A DNA stretch of 64,000 nucleotides from Clostridiales bacterium (GTDB lineage: Bacteria > Bacillota > Clostridia > Christensenellales > Borkfalkiaceae): assembly GCA_015069365.1 (NCBI GenBank), contig SVIT01000001.1, positions 62,001 to 126,000 on the forward strand, written 5' to 3'. The notes beneath the pieces are model-generated. The model had not been told where the DNA came from. It saw only the letters and a list, made by a program, of their open reading frames with translations, and did not search any database. Position numbers and translations under genes: made by a program. Numbering within the stretch: the stretch's first letter is position 1; each line of letters begins with the position of its first letter. Positions 29,242 to 39,378 of this stretch are shown here, piece by piece.

Positions 29242-30594
29242 CTATCTTGAAAATATCATTAGCCTTACGTATTGAAAAAAGATTTTCGCCGCGCCTTTTT
29301 TCACTCGGTTATACACTTTTTTACCGTAACGCTCTTTGATGAACTTTCTCTGTTTTTTATTCGCAGACGTTTTCAAATATGCCCTGACGATGTGATAATA
29401 ATATAATCTTTTGGACATATTCAAGGGCTTGAATACCACGTGCGCCATATCCCACCAGGCATATTTTTCCCTTGGAACGACAATTTCGTGATTGTATTCA
29501 TCGAACAAAGGAGTGCCTGGCATAGGGGTAATCGGCTGAATGTTTACAAGCGGGTGATCAAATGTGTTCAGGTGTTTGATCAGCGTGTCAAAATCTTTCT
29601 TGACCCAGTCCTCGCCGACGATCAAACCGCTGTAACACTGAAGCCCGTTTTTCTCCAAGATATTTACCGCTTTTACGTTGATTTCTACACTCGATTTTTT
29701 TGTGTAGTCGGACAGCTCGGAGTCTTTGAAAGACTCAATCCCTACAAAGAAAGCGTCAAAGCCGTGTTCGTGCAGTAAAACAATCAAGTCTTCATTTTCC
29801 GCGATAAAGTCAGCTCTGCCAAAAGCGATATAATGCTTTTTTATATTTCTCTTTTCCAAGCCGTCGACGAATTTGAGGATTCTCTCTCTTGAAATTAAAA
29901 AATTGTCGTCGACGATAAAAACGTTCTCTTCTTCGATCGTTTCCAGCTCATCTAATACGCTGTCAATCTTTCTTGCGCTGTATTCGCATATTTGCGTGCA
30001 AAAGCAGAACTTGCATTTGTAGGGACAGCCGAAAGACGTTTTTATGGTGGCGCAGTTATTGTGGTAGATATAGTTGTAGTGATTTCTGTATTTGGCGGTT
30101 ATTTTCCTGTTTGGAAAGGGGAGACTTCCGTTTACCGCCGTTGGCTTGTTTTTTCCTTGTACGTATATACCAGGTATGAGATGAACGTCGATTTTTGGGT
30201 AATGCTCCGCGATAGAAATTAACGTTTCAACGCCGTTCGCCCATAATACGTAATCAATATTTTTATCCGTAAAATCAGTAGGGACAACCTCTGCATGTAC
30301 ACCGCCCACGCAGGTGATAATCTTTTGATTATACTCCTTTATGATTTTTGCATACTCTTTGACGACGCCTACCGTCGTTATGTAAGCGGTGAGGCAAACC
30401 ATATCGTAGTCTTTTTGTTTCAAGAAATACGTAAGCGGCTTTTTTTCCAACAGCATATCCACCAAATCCACTTCGTGATTGTGTTCTAAAAGGCTTGACG
30501 CTACGTATTCGAGTTCTAACGGCTCGCAGATCATAAAGCTTTGCAAGTTAATGGATTGCTTGGGGGTATTCGGTCTTACTAATAATACTTTCAT
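29242..30594 (-). CDS. B12-binding-domain radical SAM protein
   Basis: SFGCPYKCKFCFC (CX3CX2C). N-terminal MKVLLVRPNTPKQSINLQSFMICEPLELEYVASSL and VCLTAYITTVGVVKEYAKIIKEYNQKIITCVGGVHAE. Confidence 0.87.
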   Translation of the reverse strand: MKVLLVRPNTPKQSINLQSFMICEPLELEYVASSLLEHNHEVDLVDMLLEKKPLTYFLKQKDYDMVCLTAYITTVGVVKEYAKIIKEYNQKIITCVGGVHAEVVPTDFTDKNIDYVLWANGVETLISIAEHYPKIDVHLIPGIYVQGKNKPTAVNGSLPFPNRKITAKYRNHYNYIYHNNCATIKTSFGCPYKCKFCFCTQICEYSARKIDSVLDELETIEEENVFIVDDNFLISRERILKFVDGLEKRNIKKHYIAFGRADFIAENEDLIVLLHEHGFDAFFVGIESFKDSELSDYTKKSSVEINVKAVNILEKNGLQCYSGLIVGEDWVKKDFDTLIKHLNTFDHPLVNIQPITPMPGTPLFDEYNHEIVVPREKYAWWDMAHVVFKPLNMSKRLYYYHIVRAYLKTSANKKQRKFIKERYGKKVYNRVKKGAAKIFFQYVRLMIFSR

Positions 30595-31589
30595 ACGTCC
30601 TCCTTAAACACTTTATAATCGGTTGTAATCGGCTGATATTCTATATATTTTGCCAGCTTTTTATTGATCGAATTTACCAGTTTGTTAGAATGGTGCAAAT
30701 ACGCATACAGCATGGTGTATTTTGAACCGAGCTTCAATTTCGATTCGTCCGCGGTTTGCCCGAAATCAATCGTTTTAAACCCGTGTTCTATGCTGTATTT
30801 TACAATTTCAAGCAAGATTCTATGGTAGGTATCGTAGGCGTTATTATATTTGTAATCTACGCCGACAAACTCGAAGATGAGTTCTCCGCCGTTTTCTACC
30901 ATCTGTCCAAAACCGACGACGGTTTCATCCTTTTTTAAGACAAAAATCTTGAAAAATTCCCCTCTGAAAAACTCGATGGGGAGCTTTTCAACGCGTATTT
31001 TTGACTTGTTATACACCTGCAAATAGCAGTTGTACATTTCTTCCGTAAACTCTTTATTGTCTTTTAAATATTCAATCTTGAGAGGACTGGATTTTTTCAG
31101 ACATTTGGTATAGCGGTATCTATAATTGCTCCTTAAGCTGTTCAAATACCCCTCAAAGGAATCAAATTGATTTGTCCATATACATTTGGGGCAGGTTAAC
31201 CCTTTGGCATAACCGCGGGGCTCGACGTCCTCAATGTTCAAGATCATTTTCGGGCCTTTTATCGTTTTAATATAATCCATCACCGCGTCCAAGCGTTTGT
31301 TGTATGCAATGCCTGGTCTTGTCACCGACAAGGGGACGTAAACCATGGTCATTTTCTGATACAGATTGAATTTGGTGAACATGGCAAGGTTGTATTTTTT
31401 TCTGACGTAGGTCATAAAGACGCTGTCTAAAACTCCGTCGTCATACAGCATATAATAGGTTTGCCCGCATTGATCAACGCTTTCCATGAAGGACAAAAAC
31501 TTCTTTGAAAGGTAGAGGTTGTCGCCTATAAGGCTATCCCAGGTGTCGGGGACCTCATGAATTGTGGAATATTTGTCTACCTGTATCAT
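30591..31589 (-). CDS. FemAB/GNAT-like transferase
   Basis: FEGYLNSLRSNYRYRYTKCLKK...KDETVVGFGQMVENGGELIFEFVGVDYKYN...IDFGQTADESKLKLGSK resembles the FemAB-like/Acetyltransf_6 fold. Overlaps the next gene by 4 nt. Confidence 0.7.
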   Translation of the reverse strand: MIQVDKYSTIHEVPDTWDSLIGDNLYLSKKFLSFMESVDQCGQTYYMLYDDGVLDSVFMTYVRKKYNLAMFTKFNLYQKMTMVYVPLSVTRPGIAYNKRLDAVMDYIKTIKGPKMILNIEDVEPRGYAKGLTCPKCIWTNQFDSFEGYLNSLRSNYRYRYTKCLKKSSPLKIEYLKDNKEFTEEMYNCYLQVYNKSKIRVEKLPIEFFRGEFFKIFVLKKDETVVGFGQMVENGGELIFEFVGVDYKYNNAYDTYHRILLEIVKYSIEHGFKTIDFGQTADESKLKLGSKYTMLYAYLHHSNKLVNSINKKLAKYIEYQPITTDYKVFKEDV

Positions 31590-32635
31590 ACGTTTACCTC
31601 GTACACAACGAATCTTCTTTCAACGTGTTTCAATAACCGCTTGTTAATCGCCATTGATTTTTTATTGTTGCACCAAACGAAATTCGTTTCTATCGTATCA
31701 TAATTTTTGACCAACTTGCCGACTTCTCTTAAAAGCTTTATCGTGACAAACCCCTGATACTCTTTTTTAACGCCGATAGAATTGAGTTTCACTTTTTTAA
31801 TTTTCTTTTTAAACAAGGTATATCTAATTGCGATAGAAAGCAGGCTGTTTTGTCTGCCCTTTTTCAATACTTCGTTATAATCGGGGTGCCAAAAAACAAA
31901 ACCGACCACTTCGCCGTTATGTTCTGCGAATAAAATATTTTCAGGCTTTAAGAAGAAGAGCATGGGCTCTAACAAATCGTAAAAATGCCCTTTGTCCGTT
32001 TGGGAAAAAAGGAAAGTCGTACCGATCGTTTCGTTGCAAATATCCCGAAATTTTTCCATTTCCGCATCGAAATTTTTGAGGTCAATTTTCCGTATAGTAA
32101 CGTTGGAATCCCGTTCGATTAAGGACGGAAACACAGCAGAGGGATTGTTGCTAAAAGCGACAAGCTCGTGCTTTTGGTATTTGTCAAAATAGCGCGCATA
32201 ATATAATTTTGAATAGGTTGAGTCAAAGGTGTTCGGGGAGCTCATATCCACGCTAAGCCCGACGCCGTAACTCAAATGCCCGTTGAGACCGATGATAATT
32301 CTATGCAAACCTAAGCTTTTCGCAAAGTCTTTTACATAGTCCATAAAAATATCAACTTGCTCGTCAATATTTTCCAACGCTTCGAAAAAGGAAAGCTGTA
32401 AAAAATCGTCTTTAGGATTATGAATCAGCAAAGCGGTGATGAGGATTTTATCCTCTTCTATCCCCATTACAGGGAAAATATGGATATTCTTGGCGAACGC
32501 AGTTTCCTTATACAGCAACATATCCAACGTAAATTCAACGGTGGAAACGTAATAGGGATCGTTGCGGTACAAATCCTTTCTAAATTTTTTAAACAAGCGT
32601 TTTTCTTTTGCAGTTTTTACGGATATGACTTGCAT
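31586..32635 (-). CDS. GNAT-like N-acetyltransferase
   Basis: MQVISVKTAKEKRLFKKFRKDLYRNDPYYV N-terminus; ENILFAEHNGEVVGFVFWHPDYNEVL. First gene of the minus-strand operon. Confidence 0.65.
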   Translation of the reverse strand: MQVISVKTAKEKRLFKKFRKDLYRNDPYYVSTVEFTLDMLLYKETAFAKNIHIFPVMGIEEDKILITALLIHNPKDDFLQLSFFEALENIDEQVDIFMDYVKDFAKSLGLHRIIIGLNGHLSYGVGLSVDMSSPNTFDSTYSKLYYARYFDKYQKHELVAFSNNPSAVFPSLIERDSNVTIRKIDLKNFDAEMEKFRDICNETIGTTFLFSQTDKGHFYDLLEPMLFFLKPENILFAEHNGEVVGFVFWHPDYNEVLKKGRQNSLLSIAIRYTLFKKKIKKVKLNSIGVKKEYQGFVTIKLLREVGKLVKNYDTIETNFVWCNNKKSMAINKRLLKHVERRFVVYEVNV

Positions 32636-32823
32636 GAAGCACCTTCTTTATCCGCCCGAAAAGAGGGCGGCCGTTTGTATGAATATAGTCATTATAACAT
32701 ATTTTTTTTCTGAATGAAAGTATTTTAGAAAATTTTTAATTAGGAATAACTGTTTTGAGGCGGAGCGTAAGCAAAAACGATAAAAAAAATCCAAAAAAGA
32801 TGGAAAAATTTTTCAAAAAGCTA

Positions 32824-32877
32824 TTGACAGACGGGGAATCGGCTGTTATACTATAACAAAAAATATAACACGTTATA
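32824..32877 (+). promoter_or_regulatory. SigA-type promoter with double palindromic operator of the TetR gene
   Basis: TTGACA (32824-32829), 17-bp spacer, TATACT (32847-32852). GTTATA-c-TATAAC (32845-32857) and TATAAC-ac-GTTATA (32864-32877). Confidence 0.8.
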
Positions 32878-32918
32878 GAACGAGTAATACAAACGTGTGG
32901 AGCAAGAGGGATAAAGTT

Positions 32919-33575
32919 ATGGCAGGGGACGTAAAATCGAAGGTGTTGCATGCGGCGGCGGAGATGTTTTTATCGCAGGGATATCAGGCTTCGACGGTGC
33001 GCGAAATCGCAAAGGCGGCAGGGGTAAACGTAGGTTCGCTGACTTTCGCGTTTGGGAACAAGGAACAAATCTTGTGCGAGCTGGTGGCGTACGTACTGGA
33101 AGGGCAGTTCAGCGCGACGAAGAAAATGCTGGAAGGGAAGACGGAAGATAAAGTGCTCTTTTACGCGGCGGAAACCACTTTACAGCTGTATATGGCGGAA
33201 AGCAGCGAGCATATTCGTGAAATGTACAACGTTTCCTATTCGTTGCCGCACTCCGCGCAGGTCATCTTTCATACGATAACAAGGAAACTGCAGGATATTT
33301 TCGGGGCGAGTCTGTCTCATTTGGAGAGAAAGGACTTTTTCGAGCTGGAAATTGCATCCGCAGGAATTATGCGGAATTTCCTTTCCGTGCCCTGCGATAT
33401 GTATTTTACGATGGAGCGCAAGGTGGCGCGGTTTTTGGAAACCACATTCCTTGTGTACCGTGTTCCCGATGAAAAAATTGCGGAGGCAATTCAATTTGTA
33501 TCACAGTTCGATTTTGTAAAAATCGCGAAAAGCGTTATCGAGTCGATGTTGAGTTATTTAAAATCCAAAGTGTAA
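32919..33575 (+). CDS. TetR/AcrR family transcriptional regulator
   Basis: VKSKVLHAAAEMFLSQGYQASTVREIAKAAGVNVGSLTFAFGNKEQI helix-turn-helix. ATG at 32919 has SD agaggg; the track's GTG at 32895 is less likely. Confidence 0.9.
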   Translation: MAGDVKSKVLHAAAEMFLSQGYQASTVREIAKAAGVNVGSLTFAFGNKEQILCELVAYVLEGQFSATKKMLEGKTEDKVLFYAAETTLQLYMAESSEHIREMYNVSYSLPHSAQVIFHTITRKLQDIFGASLSHLERKDFFELEIASAGIMRNFLSVPCDMYFTMERKVARFLETTFLVYRVPDEKIAEAIQFVSQFDFVKIAKSVIESMLSYLKSKV

Positions 33576-33612
33576 CCTCACAACGTAAATAGAGGATTAG
33601 GAGAATAAAAAG

Positions 33613-36600
33613 ATGAAAAAAATGATAGCAATTTTGGCGGGTATAGCAATGGTTGGTTCGGTGTTTGGCGTTACGGGGGCTTTACGCGTAAAGGCAGACG
33701 AAACGGTGGAGGCAAACCAAGCGTCCGTCACCGTAAACGGTACTACGACGGAATATGCGACGTTGGAGAAGGCGTTTGAATCCCTTCAATTGGACGCAGC
33801 GAGATACGCGACGGTAACTCTGCTTACGGACGTTGCGTTGACAAGGAGCTTATCTACGATGCCCAACGAGCGTACGACCGTGGATTTGAACGGTAAAAAA
33901 GTAACGGGGGGAGCTTTGTTATTTACTGGCACGGACACTGTGAAAGACAGCTCTCAAGAGGGCACGGGCAGCGTTGAGAAGAACTTGGAAGTAAACACGG
34001 ACGCTACGCTTACCGTGAAAGGCGGGCATTTTTACGGGGACTATCCGCTGTATCTTTATGAAAATGCAACGGCAATCGTTGCAGGCGGTAGCTTTTATGC
34101 AGAGAACGACGTTTTATTGAACGAAGGGTCTGAACTTGTATTGAAAAATGCACAGTTCCCCGCAGTAGACGGACAATACGGCGGTTTCGATTTTGCCGAT
34201 TATACGGGAAAGGCGAAAACCTTTGCGGATTTCTTGGACGTGAGCGCGGCGTATTATATCGGTGAAACCAAGGTAGAGGACGCCAGCTCAGTTACAGCAG
34301 ATCAAATCACTTCGGTAAAACAGCAATACGTTGCGACCTACGAGCAGGAGGGACAGCCGACGGTGTATATTACCGACGTTGGGTCGATTAACAATGCGAT
34401 ATATACAGCCAGCCTTTTTGGCCCGCAAAGCTTTAGCTGGGTGGATGATACGATTCCCGCAACGCTGACGTTGTATGCGGACGGGAAAGGGGGATCCATG
34501 ACGCAGACGCTGGAAGAGCTTACGATTGATTTGAACGGAAACGTTATGGCGGAGGCAACGCACCGTGTGGAAACGACTCTCCATTTGATGGATAGTAGCA
34601 CGTATCAAACGGGGTTGTTGGAGAACTGTTCGTTTATGCTTAACGAGTGGGGAGAAGTCACTTCGGAAGTAAATATCACGTTGAACTGTAACAGCTATGA
34701 ATTGTCAATCTATGTGAATACATACGGAAAATTTGTCACAACCGGCGGTCAGCATTACGGCGAGTTTGATCTTTCCACCTATAGTAGTACGACGAGCGCG
34801 CAGATTTCTTTGCAAGGCGGCGTTTACGAGGCGTTATGGACTAATATACAAAAAGCCGAAGACGTGCAGTGTACTGTAACAGATATTTCTGTGATCGGCG
34901 ATCCGCTGAGTAGGACGTGGGATTTGGGGAGTGGTGAAGATTACGCGCTGGGTGACGTGTTGGCAGACGGTTATATGCTGCAATATGAAGACGGCACGTA
35001 TGAAAAGGACTTAGCAAAACACGATATATATGGTCCGTTTACAGTACTTGCTCATGAACACAGCTATATAGGGCATTATAACGCAGATTCACATTGGAAA
35101 GAATGCGACTGTGGCATGATTGAGGCGGGCAGCGAGGGGGAACATAGCCACAGCGGGGACGTTTTCTCCATGGATGAAACGGCGCATTGGTATCCGTGCG
35201 ACATCTGCGGGGCGTATATGTCGTACGAGGGACATGACTACGAAGCGGTTTCGGGTACGCATACGAACGAAAACGGTTATGACGAACATCAAGCGACGTG
35301 CAGAATTTGCGGTTACGAAGGCATGGACAGCTGCATTACGGAATATACAGACAATCAGCCTGCAACGGAAACGGAGATGGGATATTATATCTATGAGTGT
35401 GTTTGCGGTTATACGGAAACAGAAGCGTATTGCGACCATCTTGGCGGCGTCACTTATACGAAAGTAGGCACGGCAGAGGATGCAACGCACGAATATGTTT
35501 GTAATATCGAGGGTTGCGGCGAAACGTGGACGGAGAATTGTGATCGTACCCTGATAGACGAACAGCCTGCAACGGAAACGGAGATGGGATATTATACCTA
35601 TGAATGTGCTTGCGGTTATACGGAAACGGAAGCGTATTGCGACCATCTTGGCAGCGTCACCTATACGAAAGTAGGCACGGCAGAGGATGCAACGCACGAA
35701 TATGTTTGTAATATCGAGGGTTGCGACGCGGTTTGGACGGAAGATTGCTCGTTTGAGTCGGAACCAGTATATCCTACGGACGTAGTTGACGGTTACTACG
35801 TGTATACCTGCGATTGCGGTTATACCTATAACGAAGTTTCAGAGGACTTGACAGCGTTTGGGGATAAAACGTTGGTGACGATCGGCGGGTTGGAAATGTC
35901 TTTGCGCGGCAATGCGTATTACGTAAACGGCGAAAACGGCGGGGTTGGTACGGTACATAGCGAAGCGCCTGCAACCTATCACGCGCACTTGACGTGGGAA
36001 GCGGCGGCGGACGGCAAGCCGATCATTACGTTGGCGGTGAACGGCTTAGATCTTTCCGTAACGAGTGGCAGCGCGTTGATTTTGGCGGATGATGTTGGGA
36101 TCAGCGTAAGCGGCGAAAACAATATCGCGGCAACCTATGACGAAACCTGCATAGCGATCGATATGCTCGGTGATAATGCAATCGTGAGCGAGGAAAAGAA
36201 CGGAACGATGAACGTGACAGTCAACGCTGCGGAAGACGTGGAGGTGCTTGCGCTTAAGGGCAGAGTACTTCAAATTACCGAGGCTGTCTTGAACGTGAAG
36301 TTCAATGCAATCGGCTATGCGATTGACGCGCAGAATCAGTTATTCGTAGATGATTCGACGGTTAGCGTAGAGACGAGTGCGGCAGGCATTGCGGCAAGCG
36401 CGTTCACGTTGGAGTCGTCCACCTTAAACGTAGACATGAAGAATGAAACGAGTGAGGGCGGGGCGATTGAAACGGAAAATTTATCTGCGTATCGCTCGGT
36501 GGTAAACGTTTCCGTTGCGAGCAACGCTGGCATGGCACAAGGCGTTTATGCAGAGGAATATTTGTACGCTTGGCAATCGGAGTTCAAGGTGGAAATAACG

Positions 36601-38892
36601 CGGTTGACCCCTAAATCAGAAGAAGAAACGGAAGAGGAGACGGGTGTTATAGCAATTGGTTTTGCCGGTGTAGAACTTGAGTTTAACCATACGAACGTGA
36701 ACGTTTCCATAAAAGATGCCTATTATGCATACGCCATGGAGGCAGACAGATCTATAGAAGTTATCGGAAGCACTCTTTCCGTTGAACTTATTGGCAGTGA
36801 TATGCTTACAGGTTTGGCTATTAACGAGGGGTACGACGGCGGTTTGCTGATTGAAAACTCGACGGTGGATATTGCGATGAGCGGCGGTGCTAGCGGTATC
36901 ACTGTAAACGCGGAAGGATATACGGACTATGGCTTGAAGATATACAATTCAAGAGTGAACGTGGAGATGAGCGGCGAAAACGTTATTATACAAGGTATTC
37001 GCGTGGACTATGCACCATATGAAGACGGCGGCGCGGCAATCCTTATCGACAATTCTACGGTGATTGTGGATACGAGTAAGACGATCGCGCAACTTCAGCA
37101 CGGCATATACGCAGAGTTGGAAGAAGAAGCGGAAGACGATACCGCGGACGCGTACGGTTTGTACGTAAAAAACAGTAAGGTGTACACGTACTACGGCGCG
37201 GGTATAATTGCGAGGGGTATTGCGGTAGAGTACAATATCTACAACGATTACAACTCCAGTAAAGAGGCAATGTACGTGAGAAAGAGCACCATTCACTCTG
37301 AAAATAAAATCGCAGCTGATTGGGACGAGGAAACGTTGGAAGATTACGCTACGTGGGAGAATGTTGCCCTTAGCATAAACGCGGATTTTGACGAGTCGGA
37401 AAAGTATAGATTAATTACCTTGGACGATACGAACGTAACGACGGTTGCAGGTGACGGGGTAATATCCGCAGGCTTTAAAATTTCTATCAAGGAAGAAAGC
37501 TACCAATCGTATATCGAAGAAGTGTTGTATGCAACCGATTGCAAACTGACGTTCATAAGCGGTGCGGGTCATATGGAAACCGCAGGTTTGAGACTTAACG
37601 CCGAGGAAGATGTCTACGGGGAATTCGGTATTCTTCTTATTGATTGCGAAACGCTTGTAATCAGTGGCGAAGCAAGCCGTATGCCACTGGAAGAGGATTT
37701 CTGGTACGGAACGACAGCGGCAATGTATTTGGAGATGGATACGAGCGATGAATTACTGTATCTGGAAGGCGGACGTACGGTTTTGATCGCGCCTGAATCC
37801 TATGAAATGGAAGAGGACGGAGAAACCGTTCCCTATAACAAGCACAGCTATGCGCTCATCGTGGATGGGGACGATGCGGAAATCGTCAGCGGTACGCTGG
37901 AGATGTGGGCAGGCACCTATTGTGTCGACGGGGATTTGGATACGAAGAACGAGGTATATCCTGCGTCCAGTATGACCTACGGCGACGAGGAGCTGGATGA
38001 CGATTTCGGTTCGGATATCCGCTTCGAAGAGGACATGGAAGAGGATACGCCTAAATACGTATTTATCGGCGGGAATGAAGTATACGTCGGCGGTTTGGCG
38101 ATGGCGGATGGGGAATATTACGTCAACGGCGCGTACGGCGAGGTTGGCGAAGTTTACAGAGAAGAGCCTGAAAACTGGAATGCGAAGTTAGAGGCTGTAT
38201 TTGACGAGGAAGGGGAATTTGTAAAATACGTCCTTACCTTAAACGGCTTGTATCTTGCAGCGCAAGAGAACAGCTTACTGTTCGCGCAGATTTGGAGTTT
38301 GGCTGATCTGGATATCGTCTTGGCTGACGGCAGTAAAAACATAGTGGAAGCGAACGAGCTTTCGAACGCGTATGCGGCATACCGTATGGCAAGCGCGATC
38401 GACGCGAGGGCTTGGTCTGTTGAAGAGCGCGAGGACGAAGAATACGGTGACACGTATAACGTTTACTCGATGAAAAAAGGCGGTACGATAACGGTATCGG
38501 GCGAGGGCGAATTGACGCTCGCAGGCGCGGAAAACGGAGTGACGCACGATGGGAAACTGTACGTAGCAATGGAGTCCTATTTTGAGAATGGTGTATACAC
38601 CTTGAAAAACCTTGAAAATGCAGTGGAGGCAACGGACGGAAGCTGGACGGTAAAAGCGCACGCGCATGCTTATGGCGAATGGACGGTTACCGAGGAAGCG
38701 ACGAAGAAAGAGGAAGGTTCACGTGAAAAGATTTGCGAAACTTGCGGAGACAAAGTGACCGAAACGATTCCTGCTAAGGGCAAAGGCTGCGGAAGTACGA
38801 TCACGGGTGTATCGTTTGGTTCGATTGGACTTTTGAGTGTTTTTGGTTGTTTATTGGCAAAGAAAAAAAGGGAAGACGATTTCCAGAATTGA
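33613..38892 (+). CDS. Large secreted surface protein (1759 aa) with signal peptide and C-terminal CGS-TM-KKKRED tail
   Basis: MKKMIAILAGIAMVGSVFGVTGALRVKADE signal peptide. Cys-rich repeats. C-terminus GCGSTITGVSFGSIGLLSVFGCLLAKKKREDDFQN. Confidence 0.9.
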   Translation: MKKMIAILAGIAMVGSVFGVTGALRVKADETVEANQASVTVNGTTTEYATLEKAFESLQLDAARYATVTLLTDVALTRSLSTMPNERTTVDLNGKKVTGGALLFTGTDTVKDSSQEGTGSVEKNLEVNTDATLTVKGGHFYGDYPLYLYENATAIVAGGSFYAENDVLLNEGSELVLKNAQFPAVDGQYGGFDFADYTGKAKTFADFLDVSAAYYIGETKVEDASSVTADQITSVKQQYVATYEQEGQPTVYITDVGSINNAIYTASLFGPQSFSWVDDTIPATLTLYADGKGGSMTQTLEELTIDLNGNVMAEATHRVETTLHLMDSSTYQTGLLENCSFMLNEWGEVTSEVNITLNCNSYELSIYVNTYGKFVTTGGQHYGEFDLSTYSSTTSAQISLQGGVYEALWTNIQKAEDVQCTVTDISVIGDPLSRTWDLGSGEDYALGDVLADGYMLQYEDGTYEKDLAKHDIYGPFTVLAHEHSYIGHYNADSHWKECDCGMIEAGSEGEHSHSGDVFSMDETAHWYPCDICGAYMSYEGHDYEAVSGTHTNENGYDEHQATCRICGYEGMDSCITEYTDNQPATETEMGYYIYECVCGYTETEAYCDHLGGVTYTKVGTAEDATHEYVCNIEGCGETWTENCDRTLIDEQPATETEMGYYTYECACGYTETEAYCDHLGSVTYTKVGTAEDATHEYVCNIEGCDAVWTEDCSFESEPVYPTDVVDGYYVYTCDCGYTYNEVSEDLTAFGDKTLVTIGGLEMSLRGNAYYVNGENGGVGTVHSEAPATYHAHLTWEAAADGKPIITLAVNGLDLSVTSGSALILADDVGISVSGENNIAATYDETCIAIDMLGDNAIVSEEKNGTMNVTVNAAEDVEVLALKGRVLQITEAVLNVKFNAIGYAIDAQNQLFVDDSTVSVETSAAGIAASAFTLESSTLNVDMKNETSEGGAIETENLSAYRSVVNVSVASNAGMAQGVYAEEYLYAWQSEFKVEITRLTPKSEEETEEETGVIAIGFAGVELEFNHTNVNVSIKDAYYAYAMEADRSIEVIGSTLSVELIGSDMLTGLAINEGYDGGLLIENSTVDIAMSGGASGITVNAEGYTDYGLKIYNSRVNVEMSGENVIIQGIRVDYAPYEDGGAAILIDNSTVIVDTSKTIAQLQHGIYAELEEEAEDDTADAYGLYVKNSKVYTYYGAGIIARGIAVEYNIYNDYNSSKEAMYVRKSTIHSENKIAADWDEETLEDYATWENVALSINADFDESEKYRLITLDDTNVTTVAGDGVISAGFKISIKEESYQSYIEEVLYATDCKLTFISGAGHMETAGLRLNAEEDVYGEFGILLIDCETLVISGEASRMPLEEDFWYGTTAAMYLEMDTSDELLYLEGGRTVLIAPESYEMEEDGETVPYNKHSYALIVDGDDAEIVSGTLEMWAGTYCVDGDLDTKNEVYPASSMTYGDEELDDDFGSDIRFEEDMEEDTPKYVFIGGNEVYVGGLAMADGEYYVNGAYGEVGEVYREEPENWNAKLEAVFDEEGEFVKYVLTLNGLYLAAQENSLLFAQIWSLADLDIVLADGSKNIVEANELSNAYAAYRMASAIDARAWSVEEREDEEYGDTYNVYSMKKGGTITVSGEGELTLAGAENGVTHDGKLYVAMESYFENGVYTLKNLENAVEATDGSWTVKAHAHAYGEWTVTEEATKKEEGSREKICETCGDKVTETIPAKGKGCGSTITGVSFGSIGLLSVFGCLLAKKKREDDFQN

Positions 38893-38913
38893 TTTATTAT
38901 GACGTTATATGAA

Positions 38914-38950
38914 GAGCCCCCAACTTGATTTCACTCAAGTTGGGAGCTCT
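38914..38950 (+). terminator. Intrinsic terminator of the surface protein gene
   Basis: AGAGC-c-CCCAACTTGA-tttcac-TCAAGTTGGG-a-GCTCT followed by ttgctttttt. Confidence 0.85.
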
Positions 38951-39087
38951 TTGCTTTTTTAGGTATTTTTCTACAGAAGATTGTTGAATAATCTGTTCTC
39001 CAAACATTGCAAGGGAGAGTGTTTTGCTCTCGAAAAATGTGTCGGCCATCAATTTTTGTCGTATATGTGCTAATAAGTCAAACAAAA

Positions 39088-39107
39088 AAGCACCCATATG
39101 GGTGCTT
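39088..39107. terminator. Perfect 20-bp palindrome, probable terminator
   Basis: AAGCACCCATATGGGTGCTT flanked by an A-run and T-rich sequence. Confidence 0.6.
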
Positions 39108-39280
39108 ATTTATTTGACGCACCACTTTCAGTCACCGTTGAGCTTTCTACTCACCGTACGGAACCCATACTCATATGCATATGAAAAGGTTTTCCTTGAG
39201 GAATACTGTGTGACGTATTATGGGTATTTGTGTCATAATAAGTCGTGACAGATGTCATAACATTTAGTGACGAAATATAT

Positions 39281-39310
39281 TTGCAAACCAAATCAGGGGG
39301 GTGTTATAAT
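39281..39310 (+). promoter_or_regulatory. Putative promoter of the GT2 fragment
   Basis: TTGCAA, 18-bp spacer, TATAAT (39305-39310). Confidence 0.6.
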
Positions 39311-39378
39311 AGAAAACAGGTTGGCGTGCCGAGCCTCAAATTAGCAGGTAATTACCTATACAAAGGAGAAAACCGATC

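Noticed and set aside
30169-30190. ccaggtatgagatgaacg resembling the dispersed GGGGGCAGGTA element
   Set aside because: Lacks the G-run, and it encodes a natural radical SAM segment (DVHLIPGIYV); likely chance.
38897-39097. 66-aa minus-strand ORF and overlapping 74-aa plus ORF (39024-39248)
   Set aside because: Overlap the terminators, no SD or recognisable family; could be a decayed remnant but not supportable.
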